This document shows, in pieces, positions 26,222-34,707 of a stretch of 58,017 bases of DNA (the stretch's first letter is position 1; the number at the start of each line of letters is the position of its first letter). The position numbers were made by a program, and so were the translations under genes. Source of the stretch: Nostoc spongiaeforme FACHB-130 (GTDB lineage Bacteria > Cyanobacteriota > Cyanobacteriia > Cyanobacteriales > Nostocaceae); assembly GCF_014698475.1 (NCBI RefSeq), contig NZ_JACJTB010000044.1:1-58017 (forward strand), read 5' to 3'. The notes below the pieces were generated by a model. That model saw nothing but the letters and a program-made list of their open reading frames with translations. It did not search any database and was not told the origin of the DNA.

Positions 26222-28432
26222 ATGATATCACATAGTTCAGGGTTGTATATTCTACTAGTCAGTGTTCATGGCTTGATTAGGGGAAAAAATCTCGAATTAG
26301 GCAGAGATGCTGACACTGGTGGACAAACAAAATATGTAGTCGAACTTGCCTGTACCTTAGCCAAACATCCCCAAGTAGAAAGAGTTGACTTGGTAACACG
26401 TTTAATCGATGACCCGAAAGTAAGTTCCGACTATGCAAAGCCTGTAGAAATTCTCTCAGACAAAGCCCAAATTATTCGCCTCGCTTGTGGCCCACGTCGC
26501 TACCTCCGCAAAGAAGTTCTCTGGCCGCATTTAGATACTTTTGCAGATGAATTGCTCAGACATATCCGCAAAGTTGGTAGAATTCCCAACGTCATTCACA
26601 CTCACTACGCCGATGCAGGATATGTTGGTTGTCGAGTTGCTGGTTGGTTGGGAACGCCACTAGTACACACAGGTCATTCCTTGGGACGAGTCAAGCAGCA
26701 AAGATTACTCGAACAAGGAACCAAACTCGAAGCCATTGAAGACCACTTTCATATTAGTACCCGGATTGAAGCCGAAGAAATTACCCTTGGTGGTGCAGCC
26801 TTAGTGATTGCGAGTACAAATCAAGAAATTGAAGAACAATACAGCATTTACGACCAATATCAACCAGAAAGAATGGTTGTCATCCCCCCAGGAGTAACCT
26901 TAGAGAAGTTTTATCCCGCCCCCGCAGATTGGCCAAAACCCCCCATTTATCAGCAATTGCAGCGATTCCTCAAAGAGCCAGAAAAGCCGATGATTACGGC
27001 CATTTCTCGTCCAGCAATTCGCAAAAACGTCAGTCGGCTAATCAAAGCCTTTGGGGAAGATCCCAAGCTACGTGAGTTGGCTAATCTCGTCATTGTTTTA
27101 GGACAGCGAGAAGACATTTCAACAATGGAATCTGGGCCACGTCAGGTATTTTCGGAAATCTTTCAATTAATCGATCGCTATGACCTATATGGTCATGTAG
27201 CCTATCCCAAACACCATGTTTCTGACGATGTACCGGATTTATATCGCCTGACAGCAAAAACTGGTGGAGTATTTATTAATCCAGCACTCACAGAACCATT
27301 TGGATTGACTTTAATTGAAGCTACAGCTTGCGGTGTGCCAATTATTGCCACCTGTGACGGCGGGCCGAGGGATATTATTGGCGCTTGTCAAAATGGTTTA
27401 TTGATTGATCCGCTAGATATCCAAGACATTCAAAAAGCCTTGCATCAAGCTTTAACAGATACTGCCCAATGGCAAACTTGGTCTAGCAATGGCTTGGTGA
27501 ATGTGCGTCAAGCTTTCTCTTGGGAAAGTCATGTCGAACAATATTTAGAGAAAGTGCGGCTATTTCCCCAACAGAAAGTACAGTCTTTACTATCGCCGGT
27601 GCGAGAATTTCCCACAAGCGATCGCCCCGAATGGAAAATTCCCAATACAAACAATCTCCCAACCGCAGATCGCTTCCTCATTTCTGAAATTGACAATACC
27701 TTATTAGGCGACCAAGAAGCCCTGCACAAATTAATTCACCGCATTCGTGCTGAAGGACATACAACTGGTGTAGGCATTGCTACAGGGCGCAACCTCAGCA
27801 GTACCTTAAATATGTTGGAAGAATGGGAATTTCCCATGCCAGATTTGCTGATTACTTCCGCAGGTAGCGAAATTTACTACGGCCCCAAAATCGTGACAGA
27901 CACCAGTTGGCAAAAACACATCAGCTACAATTGGCATCCAACAGAAATTCGGGAGGCGATGAAAGATATCCCTGGAATAGAATTACAGCCACCAGACACC
28001 CAAGGTAAGTTTAAAATTAGCTACTTTGTTGATGCTGACAAAGCCCCACATTTCCGCGAAATTATCCGCCATCTGCGCCAGCAACAACTCCCCGTCAAAG
28101 GCATTTTTAGCCATAATATGTACCTTGATTTATTGCCATTCCGCGCTTCTAAGGGAGATGCACTGCGCTATGTTGCTTTGAAATGGGGATTACCCGTAAA
28201 ACGGTTTTTAGTTGCAGGTGCATCAGGTAATGATGAATCGATGCTAAGTGGCAATACTTTGGCAGTTGTCGTCGGGAACTACAGCAAAGAAATTCACAAG
28301 TTACGCGGCTATCCCCAAATTTACTTTGCTCAAGGCCGCTATGCTTGGGGAATTTTAGAAGCCTTAGATCATTACGACTTTTTTGGTAATTTGTCTGTAA
28401 TCCAGCCAGAACCAGAAATGGTAGCAGTGTAA
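26222..28432 (+). CDS. spsA: Two-domain sucrose-phosphate synthase with an apparently inactive phosphatase domain
   Basis: A 736-residue cytosolic enzyme that makes sucrose-6-phosphate from a nucleotide-glucose and fructose-6-phosphate. This sugar is made in response to salt, drying and in heterocyst carbon supply. The GT-B glycosyltransferase (about 1-465) shows LGRDADTGGQTKYVVELA, THYADAGYVG, HTGHSLGRVK, the catalytic NPALTEPFGLTLIEA and PDLYRLTAKT. The C-terminal part (about 482-725) is a HAD sucrose-phosphatase-like domain. Its first motif reads SEIDNT, where the phosphatase has SDLDNT, so the nucleophile is Glu489. The late motif reads GASGND for GDSGND. Hydrolysis is thus unlikely, as is known for other two-domain SPS proteins. 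ATG 26222 has GAGGAAG upstream. Confidence 0.93.
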   Translation: MISHSSGLYILLVSVHGLIRGKNLELGRDADTGGQTKYVVELACTLAKHPQVERVDLVTRLIDDPKVSSDYAKPVEILSDKAQIIRLACGPRRYLRKEVLWPHLDTFADELLRHIRKVGRIPNVIHTHYADAGYVGCRVAGWLGTPLVHTGHSLGRVKQQRLLEQGTKLEAIEDHFHISTRIEAEEITLGGAALVIASTNQEIEEQYSIYDQYQPERMVVIPPGVTLEKFYPAPADWPKPPIYQQLQRFLKEPEKPMITAISRPAIRKNVSRLIKAFGEDPKLRELANLVIVLGQREDISTMESGPRQVFSEIFQLIDRYDLYGHVAYPKHHVSDDVPDLYRLTAKTGGVFINPALTEPFGLTLIEATACGVPIIATCDGGPRDIIGACQNGLLIDPLDIQDIQKALHQALTDTAQWQTWSSNGLVNVRQAFSWESHVEQYLEKVRLFPQQKVQSLLSPVREFPTSDRPEWKIPNTNNLPTADRFLISEIDNTLLGDQEALHKLIHRIRAEGHTTGVGIATGRNLSSTLNMLEEWEFPMPDLLITSAGSEIYYGPKIVTDTSWQKHISYNWHPTEIREAMKDIPGIELQPPDTQGKFKISYFVDADKAPHFREIIRHLRQQQLPVKGIFSHNMYLDLLPFRASKGDALRYVALKWGLPVKRFLVAGASGNDESMLSGNTLAVVVGNYSKEIHKLRGYPQIYFAQGRYAWGILEALDHYDFFGNLSVIQPEPEMVAV

Positions 28433-28443
28433 TGTATGAGTTT

Positions 28444-28555
28444 CCCGTGTATGTAGAGGGTAATACTATGTTGGATTTTGGGTGGCGACAGGGTTGATTA
28501 ATCAGCTTCTCAGAACTCCAGTTGCTGCAACTTTTTACTTCTTTACATACGCGGG
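28444..28555. repeat. Inverted-repeat element downstream of spsA
   Basis: CCCGTGTATGTA (28444-28455) and TACATACGCGGG (28544-28555) are complementary at 11 of 12 positions and bound a 112-bp segment. It could act as a transcription end for spsA or be a small non-autonomous element. No reading frame is seen. Confidence 0.5.
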
Positions 28556-28648
28556 ATGCTCTATTTAAATTTATTGGCTAGGTGATGAAATAACTTTAAT
28601 AGTTGCTTCTTCAATCGTTTTACAAGATAGAAGTCAGAAGCCTGCTGT

Positions 28649-29119
28649 TTACGCTTTGGGACGAATTTCAAATGCAAGCTGTGAACGATAGAAACAAACA
28701 TCAAATTCCAAGAAAAAATTCATCCGACCCAATAGTAAAGGCACATCATCAGACGAACTCCATACAAAGACTAAGCGCACAGGAGCAAAATCACCAATTT
28801 GGGCAGAAACTAATAAACCCCTTGCTTCAACTGAAACTAAGTTACCAGCAAGAATTACAGAAGTTGTTTGTTCTTCCCAAATAGCACCAAGTTGAAGACC
28901 GATACTATACGGTAGAACATTCACACTCGCCCCTGTATCTAGAAGTGCAGAAACCTCAACTCCTGAACCTCGATAGCTCAAGATTAGCGGTAATTGGGGT
29001 AAAGCGTCAGGAACGCCGAAAGCATCAAAACCCTCTGTAAAATGAAATCGCTGGGCGTTACGTATTTGGCGTTGTTGAATCTGATTCCAAGAGTTGGCTA
29101 AGTTTGTGAGCAGCTTCAT
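28649..29119 (-). CDS. Retropepsin-like aspartic protease
   Basis: A 156-residue single-domain protein. The catalytic motif LLDTGASVNVLP (D61, T62, G63) is the retroviral-type aspartate signature. It is followed by beta-rich sequence and a second conserved block, PLLLGRMNFFLEFDV, equivalent to the flap and dimer region. Such proteins work as dimers. Cyanobacterial members are widespread and their substrates unknown. Its start at ATG 29119 lies inside the end of the upstream gene (29058-29119 shared), so the two are translated together. There is no signal peptide, so it is probably cytosolic. Confidence 0.8.
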   Translation of the reverse strand: MKLLTNLANSWNQIQQRQIRNAQRFHFTEGFDAFGVPDALPQLPLILSYRGSGVEVSALLDTGASVNVLPYSIGLQLGAIWEEQTTSVILAGNLVSVEARGLLVSAQIGDFAPVRLVFVWSSSDDVPLLLGRMNFFLEFDVCFYRSQLAFEIRPKA

Positions 29120-29273
29120 GTGAATTGAGAGGCGACCAAAGCGAGTAAGTTGCTCCAGCTTGTAATGTGGGTTCTTCTTCCTTGGCTAACTCTGCAATGA
29201 GAAATTGCATAACTTTCAATTTTTCTGTGCGAGGCAAATTTCGGAGAGTTGAAAACAGGTCTACTGCTGTCAT
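29058..29273 (-). CDS. Small partner protein of the retropepsin-like gene
   Basis: A 71-residue protein starting at ATG 29273 (MTAVDLFSTLRNLPRTEKLKV), chosen over a longer in-frame start at 29342. The first half is helical and charged (LRNLPRTEKLKVMQFLIAELAKEEE); the second half is SPLNSHEAAHKLSQLLESDS. It overlaps the protease gene by 62 bp in another frame. Gene pairs of this form suggest a two-component unit, perhaps a regulator or substrate of the protease. No toxin or antitoxin family is recognised. Confidence 0.6.
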   Translation of the reverse strand: MTAVDLFSTLRNLPRTEKLKVMQFLIAELAKEEEPTLQAGATYSLWSPLNSHEAAHKLSQLLESDSTTPNT

Positions 29274-29343
29274 AAAACTGAGGAAAACACACAACTTCTT
29301 TATTTTCTCATAACCATTATTGAGAATTTTCCTTTGTAGCAAC

Positions 29344-29697
29344 TTACGAGAAAGATAAAATTAACTGTCCGTCTCGGAGTGAAGCGCAAATTATTATCTG
29401 TTCGTTATCGTGTATGTCAATATTGAGTACATTAGACTCTCTGCGGTCGGGCTTCATTGCGCCGTACTCTCGCAAAACTACTGTGTAAACTCCTGCTTTG
29501 AGTCGGACGTAAATGCTGTTTGGCGGTGCTAAATGAGCAAATCTCATTCCTGTAGCATGAATGTTGCGATTGATGTAAAGTTTGTAAGCAGATATACCAC
29601 CTACCAAAGAAGCATCACCCAAAAAAATCAATGTGGAACGGTTGATTGCGTCCCACTCTTTGTTAAATTTTTCCCAGAAACTTTTAATAGAGGTCAC
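29344..29697 (-). CDS. Hypothetical protein, beta-rich
   Basis: A 117-residue protein that starts at GTG 29697, 18 bp after the hybrid kinase stop codon, so it is probably the last gene of that operon. A short helical start (FWEKFNKEWDAINRSTLIFLG) is followed by beta strands with regular hydrophobics (AYKLYINRNI, SIYVRLKAGVYTVVLREYG, LNIDIHDNEQIIICASL). This resembles a small PEGA-like or sandwich fold (YVRLKAGVYTVVL). No catalytic motif is seen. No ribosome site is obvious. Confidence 0.55.
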   Translation of the reverse strand: MTSIKSFWEKFNKEWDAINRSTLIFLGDASLVGGISAYKLYINRNIHATGMRFAHLAPPNSIYVRLKAGVYTVVLREYGAMKPDRRESNVLNIDIHDNEQIIICASLRDGQLILSFS

Positions 29698-29715
29698 TTG
29701 TAAAATTTGATTCGG

Positions 29716-32700
29716 TTATCCCAGCAAGTTAATAATCGCCTTAGCTAACAATGTTGGTTCAATCGGTTTAGGCAGGTGTGTTTGAAAGCCTGCGGCTAAT
29801 GCTTGCTGACTGTCTTCAGTTTTAGCATAGGCGGTAAGAGCGATCGCGGAAATTTTCCCTCCTTGGCTGGCTGGTAGTTTTCTAATGCGGCGAATCAAAC
29901 TATAGCCATCTTCCACAGGCATACCAATATCGCTAATCAATACATCTGGTTGAAATTCTGGTAATATTTCAAAACATGCGGCGGCATTTTCCGCAGCCAT
30001 TACTTTTGCACCATACTGTTCTAAAACAAAAACTAAAAATTCACGGGAATCGAGATCATCTTCCACAACCAAAACTCGCACGCCTGTTAAATCCAACTCT
30101 AGATGACTAGATTTATTTTCCTGAAGCTTTTGTGATTGCACAGGTAATAAGGGCAACATCACTGTAAAAGTTGCTCCTAGTCCTTCACCAAGACTAGCCG
30201 CATTGACTGTACCACCATGTAATTCTACTAAGTGGCGAACAATTGCCAATCCTAACCCTAAGCCACCAAATTTCCGCGTTATTGAAGCATCAGCTTGGCG
30301 AAAATAATCAAAAACGAATGGCAAAAACTCTGGTTCGATGCCTTTGCCAGTATCACTCACCGTAATTTGGGCATACTTGCCGACTTGTTGTAAATCAATT
30401 GACACACGCCCATTTTCTGGAGTGAATTTAATTGCATTAGAAAGTAAATTCCAAACTATCTGCTGTAACCGCGCCGAATCTCCTGCAACTTGTCCTACCT
30501 GCTCTAAATTAGTTTGAATCACAATTGATTTGGCAACAGCAGCAGTTTGCATTGTTTCCATTGCCGACTCAATAATAAATAATAAATCTACTGGCGCGAC
30601 ATTTAAATTGAGTTTGCCACGTAGTATCCGCGAGACATCTAATAAATCATCTATGAGTTGCGTTTGTAATTTAGCATTGCGCTCAATAGTTGCTAAAGCT
30701 TCGGCAGTTTTGGAGGGATTTAATTTGTGAGTTTGCAGTAATCTTGACCAACCTAATATCGGGTTCAGGGGAGAACGTAGTTCGTGAGAAAGAATGGCTA
30801 AAAATTCGTCCTTAACACGGTTTGCTGATTCTGCTTCCAGGCGTAATCTCTGCTCATAGTTGGCAACTTCTTGGCGGATTTGTGCCATTTTTAGGTTAGC
30901 TTCAACCCGCGCTAAGAGTTCCTTGGCAGAGAAGGGCTTGATTAAATAATCGTCTGCACCGTTGGTTAATCCCGCAATACAAGATTCTTCTTCCGCACGG
31001 GCAGAAAGTAGAATAATTGGCAAAGTTCTGGTATCAGGGTTAGCTCTTAGTGCTTGTAACAAGCCAAAACCGTCGAGTTTTGGCATCATGATATCTGTTA
31101 TGAGAATATCTGGCTTTTTTTGGCGAATAGATTCTAAGGCCGCTACTCCATCAGCTGCTGTTGCCACTTCATACCGCAGACTTAATAAACGCTGTACGTA
31201 GTCGCGCATATCTGCATTATCGTCAACTAAGAGAATCCGGGCAGAGGAAGGTGACAAATGAGAAGTTATAGGTGACAGATTAGATTTTTCCCTGTTCCCT
31301 GCGATGCACTGAGCTTGTCGAAGTGTTCCCTTTTCCCTATTCCCTTCTTGGGGTAGCCAGCGCAGGGCTTCGGCAATATAGGTGGTGCTTGCTTGAATTG
31401 TGGATGATGTGGATGTGGTGGCAATGTTTGATGTGCGATCGCTTGGTAAATGCTCGTATCCAGTAGGGATAGAGACAATGAAACTGGTACCTTGATCAAC
31501 AATACTACTAACTGTAATGATGCCTTGATGCAGTTTGACTAGTTCCTGCACTAACGCCAGTCCAATACCAGAACCTTCAAAGGTGCGTCCTTTTGCTGCT
31601 GGGACGCGATGAAATCGTTCAAATATCCGAGGTAATTCAGCAGCCGGAATTCCTGTCCCTGTGTCGCGTACTTCCAATTCGATATGATCTTGGCAATAGC
31701 GCAAATCCAAACAAATTTCTCCCGTAAAGGTAAATTTAAAAGCGTTGGACAGCAAGTTCAATACTATTTTTTCCCACATTTGGTGGTCAACATAAATTGC
31801 CTCTGGCAAGGGCGGACAGTTGACTAAATAGCGTATACCTGCTTGTTCAATGGCTGACCGAAATACACCAGCCAAATCTGCGGTGAAGCTGGCTAAGTCG
31901 GTTGGTTGGTAATGGGCTTGTATGCGCCCAGCTTCGATGCGGGAAAAGTCGAGTAAAGTATTAACTAGCTTGAGTAGGCGCAGAGAATTACGATGGGCAA
32001 TTTCTAGTTTATGGCGATCGCTCGGCAAAGGCCCTTGAGGATGAGCTAAAGCTTCTTCTAATGGCCCCAACATCAACGCCAAGGGTGTGCGAAACTCATG
32101 GGTAATGTTACTAAAAAAGGTTGTTTTCGCCCTGTCTAGTTCTGCTAAAGCTTCGGCGCGTTGGCATTCGGCTGCGTAAGCATCAGCATTGGCGATCGCT
32201 GTGGCAATATTATTGATGACTAAATCAAAAAACCCTTGGTATTCATCATCAAACGCCCGTTGTTGATTAATGCCAAGTACAACTATCGTGGCTAGTTCTG
32301 GTTTACCTGATTGGGCGATGGGGATAACTAAGGCAGATGAAGCTGAATTTATACCGATTCCTTCAGGCAAATGCTCAATTATTCTAGCTTCTTTGATTTG
32401 CTTAACTTGCGCCAGTTGCCAAGGATCATTATCTTGGGTTAAGTCAACTTGTTCAGGCGTGACAGAAGTTCCCGCAACTATGCCAGATGTCCCTACCAAG
32501 TGAGCTTGTTTACCACTCCCTTCGACTTGATACAGTAAAGCAAACGGAATATCTGCCAAATTTTGAGCTAGGGTTTCAGCCACAATACTGTAAGCTGCGG
32601 CTACTGTTTTGGCTGGTGCGGTGTTAGCAGCTAGTTCTCTGAGTGTGCGGAGACGACGTTCGCCAATTACCTTTTCGGTAGTTTCAATAACCGCACAAAA

Positions 32701-33159
32701 AACTCCGCCCACACCCCCGGTTTCGTCTCGAATTGGACTGTAGGAAAAGGTAAAATAAGTTTCTTCCAGGTAGCCATAGCGATCCATGAGCAGTTGCAGA
32801 TTCTCTGACCAAGTAGGCTGACCTGTATTTAAAACGCTGTCGGCTAAAGGCCCGACAACATCCCAAATTTCTGCCCAACAAACTTTAGCCGACTGTCCTA
32901 AAAATTGCGGATGTTTACTAGCGCCCAGAATCGGGCGGTAAGCATCGTTGTAGAGATTTGCATATTCTCTACCCCACCAAATGAACATCGGGTAATGAGA
33001 ATTCAAAATAATGCTGACCGCAGTTTTTAAACTTTGCGCCCATGTTGATGCTGAACCTAACAAAGTTTGCGACCAATCAAGCGATCGCATCAATGAACCC
33101 ATCTCTCCACCGCCCGCAAAGACATCCTCAGAAATTTTGCTAGTCGTAGGATGATTCAC
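29716..33159 (-). CDS. Hybrid histidine kinase with two kinase cores and two receivers
   Basis: An 1147-residue soluble sensor. Order: PAS-like (about 1-165), GAF (about 170-330), HisKA 1 with phospho-acceptor in THEFRTP (about 354), ATPase 1 (NLLSNAFKFT, GSGIGLAL), receiver 1 (ILLVDDNADMRD from about 636, DIMMP), HisKA 2 with SHELRSP (about 791), ATPase 2 (NLLSNAIKFTP, GLGLGLAIV), and receiver 2 (VLVVEDD from about 1024, DIGMP). No membrane helix is seen, so it is cytosolic, perhaps binding a chromophore or ligand at GAF. Between ATPase 1 and receiver 1 (about residues 600-635) lies a stretch encoded by intergenic-type repeat DNA. The start is GTG 33159. The output partner is unknown. Confidence 0.92.
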   Translation of the reverse strand: MNHPTTSKISEDVFAGGGEMGSLMRSLDWSQTLLGSASTWAQSLKTAVSIILNSHYPMFIWWGREYANLYNDAYRPILGASKHPQFLGQSAKVCWAEIWDVVGPLADSVLNTGQPTWSENLQLLMDRYGYLEETYFTFSYSPIRDETGGVGGVFCAVIETTEKVIGERRLRTLRELAANTAPAKTVAAAYSIVAETLAQNLADIPFALLYQVEGSGKQAHLVGTSGIVAGTSVTPEQVDLTQDNDPWQLAQVKQIKEARIIEHLPEGIGINSASSALVIPIAQSGKPELATIVVLGINQQRAFDDEYQGFFDLVINNIATAIANADAYAAECQRAEALAELDRAKTTFFSNITHEFRTPLALMLGPLEEALAHPQGPLPSDRHKLEIAHRNSLRLLKLVNTLLDFSRIEAGRIQAHYQPTDLASFTADLAGVFRSAIEQAGIRYLVNCPPLPEAIYVDHQMWEKIVLNLLSNAFKFTFTGEICLDLRYCQDHIELEVRDTGTGIPAAELPRIFERFHRVPAAKGRTFEGSGIGLALVQELVKLHQGIITVSSIVDQGTSFIVSIPTGYEHLPSDRTSNIATTSTSSTIQASTTYIAEALRWLPQEGNREKGTLRQAQCIAGNREKSNLSPITSHLSPSSARILLVDDNADMRDYVQRLLSLRYEVATAADGVAALESIRQKKPDILITDIMMPKLDGFGLLQALRANPDTRTLPIILLSARAEEESCIAGLTNGADDYLIKPFSAKELLARVEANLKMAQIRQEVANYEQRLRLEAESANRVKDEFLAILSHELRSPLNPILGWSRLLQTHKLNPSKTAEALATIERNAKLQTQLIDDLLDVSRILRGKLNLNVAPVDLLFIIESAMETMQTAAVAKSIVIQTNLEQVGQVAGDSARLQQIVWNLLSNAIKFTPENGRVSIDLQQVGKYAQITVSDTGKGIEPEFLPFVFDYFRQADASITRKFGGLGLGLAIVRHLVELHGGTVNAASLGEGLGATFTVMLPLLPVQSQKLQENKSSHLELDLTGVRVLVVEDDLDSREFLVFVLEQYGAKVMAAENAAACFEILPEFQPDVLISDIGMPVEDGYSLIRRIRKLPASQGGKISAIALTAYAKTEDSQQALAAGFQTHLPKPIEPTLLAKAIINLLG
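31260..31355. repeat. Repeat DNA inserted in frame in the hybrid kinase
   Basis: The segment contains ATGCACTGAGCTTGTCGAAG (31302-31321) and short TTCCCTTTTCCCTATTCCC repeats, both of which look like spacer repeats elsewhere in such genomes. It encodes GNREKGTLRQAQCIAGNREK and nearby residues, between two domains. No frameshift results. Confidence 0.6.
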
Positions 33160-33320
33160 GGTTGTAGCTCCACTTGTTGGTAGAGTTTAACTTGTAATTT
33201 AGATGCGATCGTCAATAAATCTAATTGCTGATACTGATTTTCTCTACAATTGCCTCTAAGAGATGCAAATATGAACACAGCTAATCGTCGCTTAGGAGTA
33301 AACTGTCGAAGTTCACGCAT
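33156..33320 (-). pseudogene. Short frame upstream of the hybrid kinase, perhaps a transposase scrap
   Basis: From ATG 33320 it encodes 54 residues (MRELRQFTPKRRLAVFIFAS...), whose end overlaps the kinase start by 4 bp. The LRQFTPKRRLAV part is reminiscent of a short region of Tn3-family transposases, but the match is brief. A longer frame to 33413 needs a TTG. It may be a remnant with chance overlap. Confidence 0.25.
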
Positions 33321-33695
33321 CGGTTTGCTTACTTTTGTGCGTCTAAGCAAGGCGGTATTGCTAGATTTCACTGCTGGAAAAACATACTGCATTTGCCTTA
33401 AGTTAGCAGACAAATAATACTACATATTTTATTGTTGTATGAATTAGTAAATCGTCTATCTATCTTGAGATTTAATTTTGTATAGCAATATTTAGCAAGC
33501 AAGATAATTTTATCTTAACTTCCAGATTGTTGATTTGATGTGCGATGCCTTCAAAGCTAGACATATCAAAATCAGGAGTTTCGGTAAGTAGATAAAGGTA
33601 TGGGATATAAAGGTTTGGTACATCCATACCTCTATACCCCTATACATATCACACTCTAACCTTGAGGAGTAAGTCTTGTTTGATCTTTGAGGACT
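33321..33695. other. Spacer between hspA and the hybrid kinase
   Basis: AGGTATGG at 33596-33603 and CCATACCT at 33624-33631 form an 8-bp inverted repeat that could be part of the hspA transcript end. The rest is AT-rich with no visible gene. Confidence 0.4.
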
Positions 33696-34163
33696 TTAAC
33701 CGATATTAATTTTCACAACTTTTTGTTTTTCAGCTTCCGATTTCGGCAAAGTTAACCTGAGAATACCATCTTTATACTCAGCTTCTACTTTGTCATTTTG
33801 GACTAAAGAAGGTAACGGAATTATTCTTTGAAATCTGCCATAACGAAATTCAGAGCGACTGATGCCTTTTTCTTCGATTTTAGTTTCCGATTTACGTTCA
33901 CCACTAATAGAAACTGCTTCTGGTGTAACTTCGACATTGATATCTTTTGCATCTAGTCCTGGTACTTCTAGCCGCAGATGAATTGCTTCGTCTGTTTCTT
34001 CGATTTCAGCAGCCGGGACAAAATTAAACGCTGTTCTTTCGCCACCGTCTGTAGGTGCTAGTCTATCGAACAGACGATTCATTTGCCTTTGTAAAGTTTC
34101 CAGTTCTCGGAATGGTTCTAAGCGTTCGATATCACGAAACGGTTCCCAACGAATAAGTGCCAT
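33696..34163 (-). CDS. hspA: Small heat-shock protein (Hsp20/alpha-crystallin)
   Basis: A 155-residue cytosolic holdase chaperone that binds unfolding proteins and can associate with thylakoids under heat. The N-terminal arm (ALIRWEPFRDIERLEPFRELETLQRQMNRLFDRL) is followed by the alpha-crystallin domain (about 48-140) with LRLEVPGLDAKDINVEV and the family motif YKDGILRLTLPKS. A short tail ends with KVVKINIG, the I-X-I-type partner-binding motif. ATG 34163 is chosen over an upstream GTG. I looked for a CIRCE-type inverted repeat upstream and found none. Confidence 0.94.
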   Translation of the reverse strand: MALIRWEPFRDIERLEPFRELETLQRQMNRLFDRLAPTDGGERTAFNFVPAAEIEETDEAIHLRLEVPGLDAKDINVEVTPEAVSISGERKSETKIEEKGISRSEFRYGRFQRIIPLPSLVQNDKVEAEYKDGILRLTLPKSEAEKQKVVKINIG

Positions 34164-34410
34164 ATCTGTCACCCCTAAGATGCAATATTTGGAGCAATGA
34201 AGCTTAATTACAGGCTTATTTGTTGGTCATAAATAGTTGAATCTTTTGCATCTACAAAGCCTAATCTCAAGCTTCTTGATTACACTTTAGCTTAAGATAA
34301 TCTGGTTGTAGGTTCGGTTTTATAACAAAGGGCGATCGCAATAACCGTACCCACTTGCTAGTTTTATATTTTGTCATACTAATTAACCAAAATATTCTTT
34401 TGATTTAATA
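34164..34410. other. Upstream spacer of hspA
   Basis: AT-rich leader and promoter region, with one HIP1 site at about 34334. No gene or strong motif was recognised. Confidence 0.35.
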
Positions 34411-34539
34411 TTTAATTTGAAGAAAAATTTCAAGGCAATTGTTGATGACTTATTAGCAGCAGGTATCCCCAAAGCAGAGATTATTTTGGGTTTTCATCAC
34501 CTCAGTAAAAGAGAATTAACAGAATTTGCCATTGCATAG
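34411..34539 (+). pseudogene. xisI: Remnant of xisI (fdxN-element excision controlling factor)
   Basis: The frame ends with VDDLLAAGIPKAEIILGFHH, then the KRELTEFAIA stop. This matches the C-terminal signature of XisI (LL.AGIPK.DIVLGFH.P.KR..TEFA). The upstream two thirds of the gene is missing: a stop lies at 34384-34386 and the sequence loses similarity before the KKNFK stretch. XisI works with XisH and XisF to excise an element in Anabaena heterocysts. No xisH is present, so it is a dead fragment. Confidence 0.75.
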
Positions 34540-34557
34540 ATACATAATCAATGCTAT

Positions 34558-34668
34558 CTAGTACGGCACGACGGAAATAAACATACCATAAGAAATTGCT
34601 AAAATGCTTGTGGGATAACTATTCTTTCTTTTGCCTTTTGCCTTTTTACTTTTGCTTTGTTGTACTAG
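34558..34668 (-). mobile_element. MITE-like dispersed repeat, copy 2
   Basis: A 111-bp element, reverse complement of the type at 24235-24346. The ends read CTAGTACGGCACGACGG and GCTTTGTTGTACTAG, which are partly inverted copies of each other. The core (AAGAAATTGCTAAAATGCTT and CACAAGC on the other strand) matches copy 1, with scattered changes. It lies directly beside the xisI remnant. Confidence 0.65.
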
Positions 34669-34707
34669 TTACTTATAAGCACATTCAGCTATTCTCCACT
34701 CCCAAAT

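Noticed and set aside
28603-28884. 93-codon plus-strand frame opposite the retropepsin gene
   Set aside because: It is the antisense shadow of the protease, whose catalytic motif and codon pattern are clear.
28649-29273. Retropepsin and small protein considered as a toxin-antitoxin pair
   Set aside because: Neither protein belongs to a known toxin or antitoxin family; only the overlap resembles such modules.
33156-33413. 85-codon frame overlapping the hybrid kinase start, considered as a coupled operon gene
   Set aside because: The long form needs a TTG start and lacks conservation cues; only a short possible transposase scrap is kept, at low confidence.
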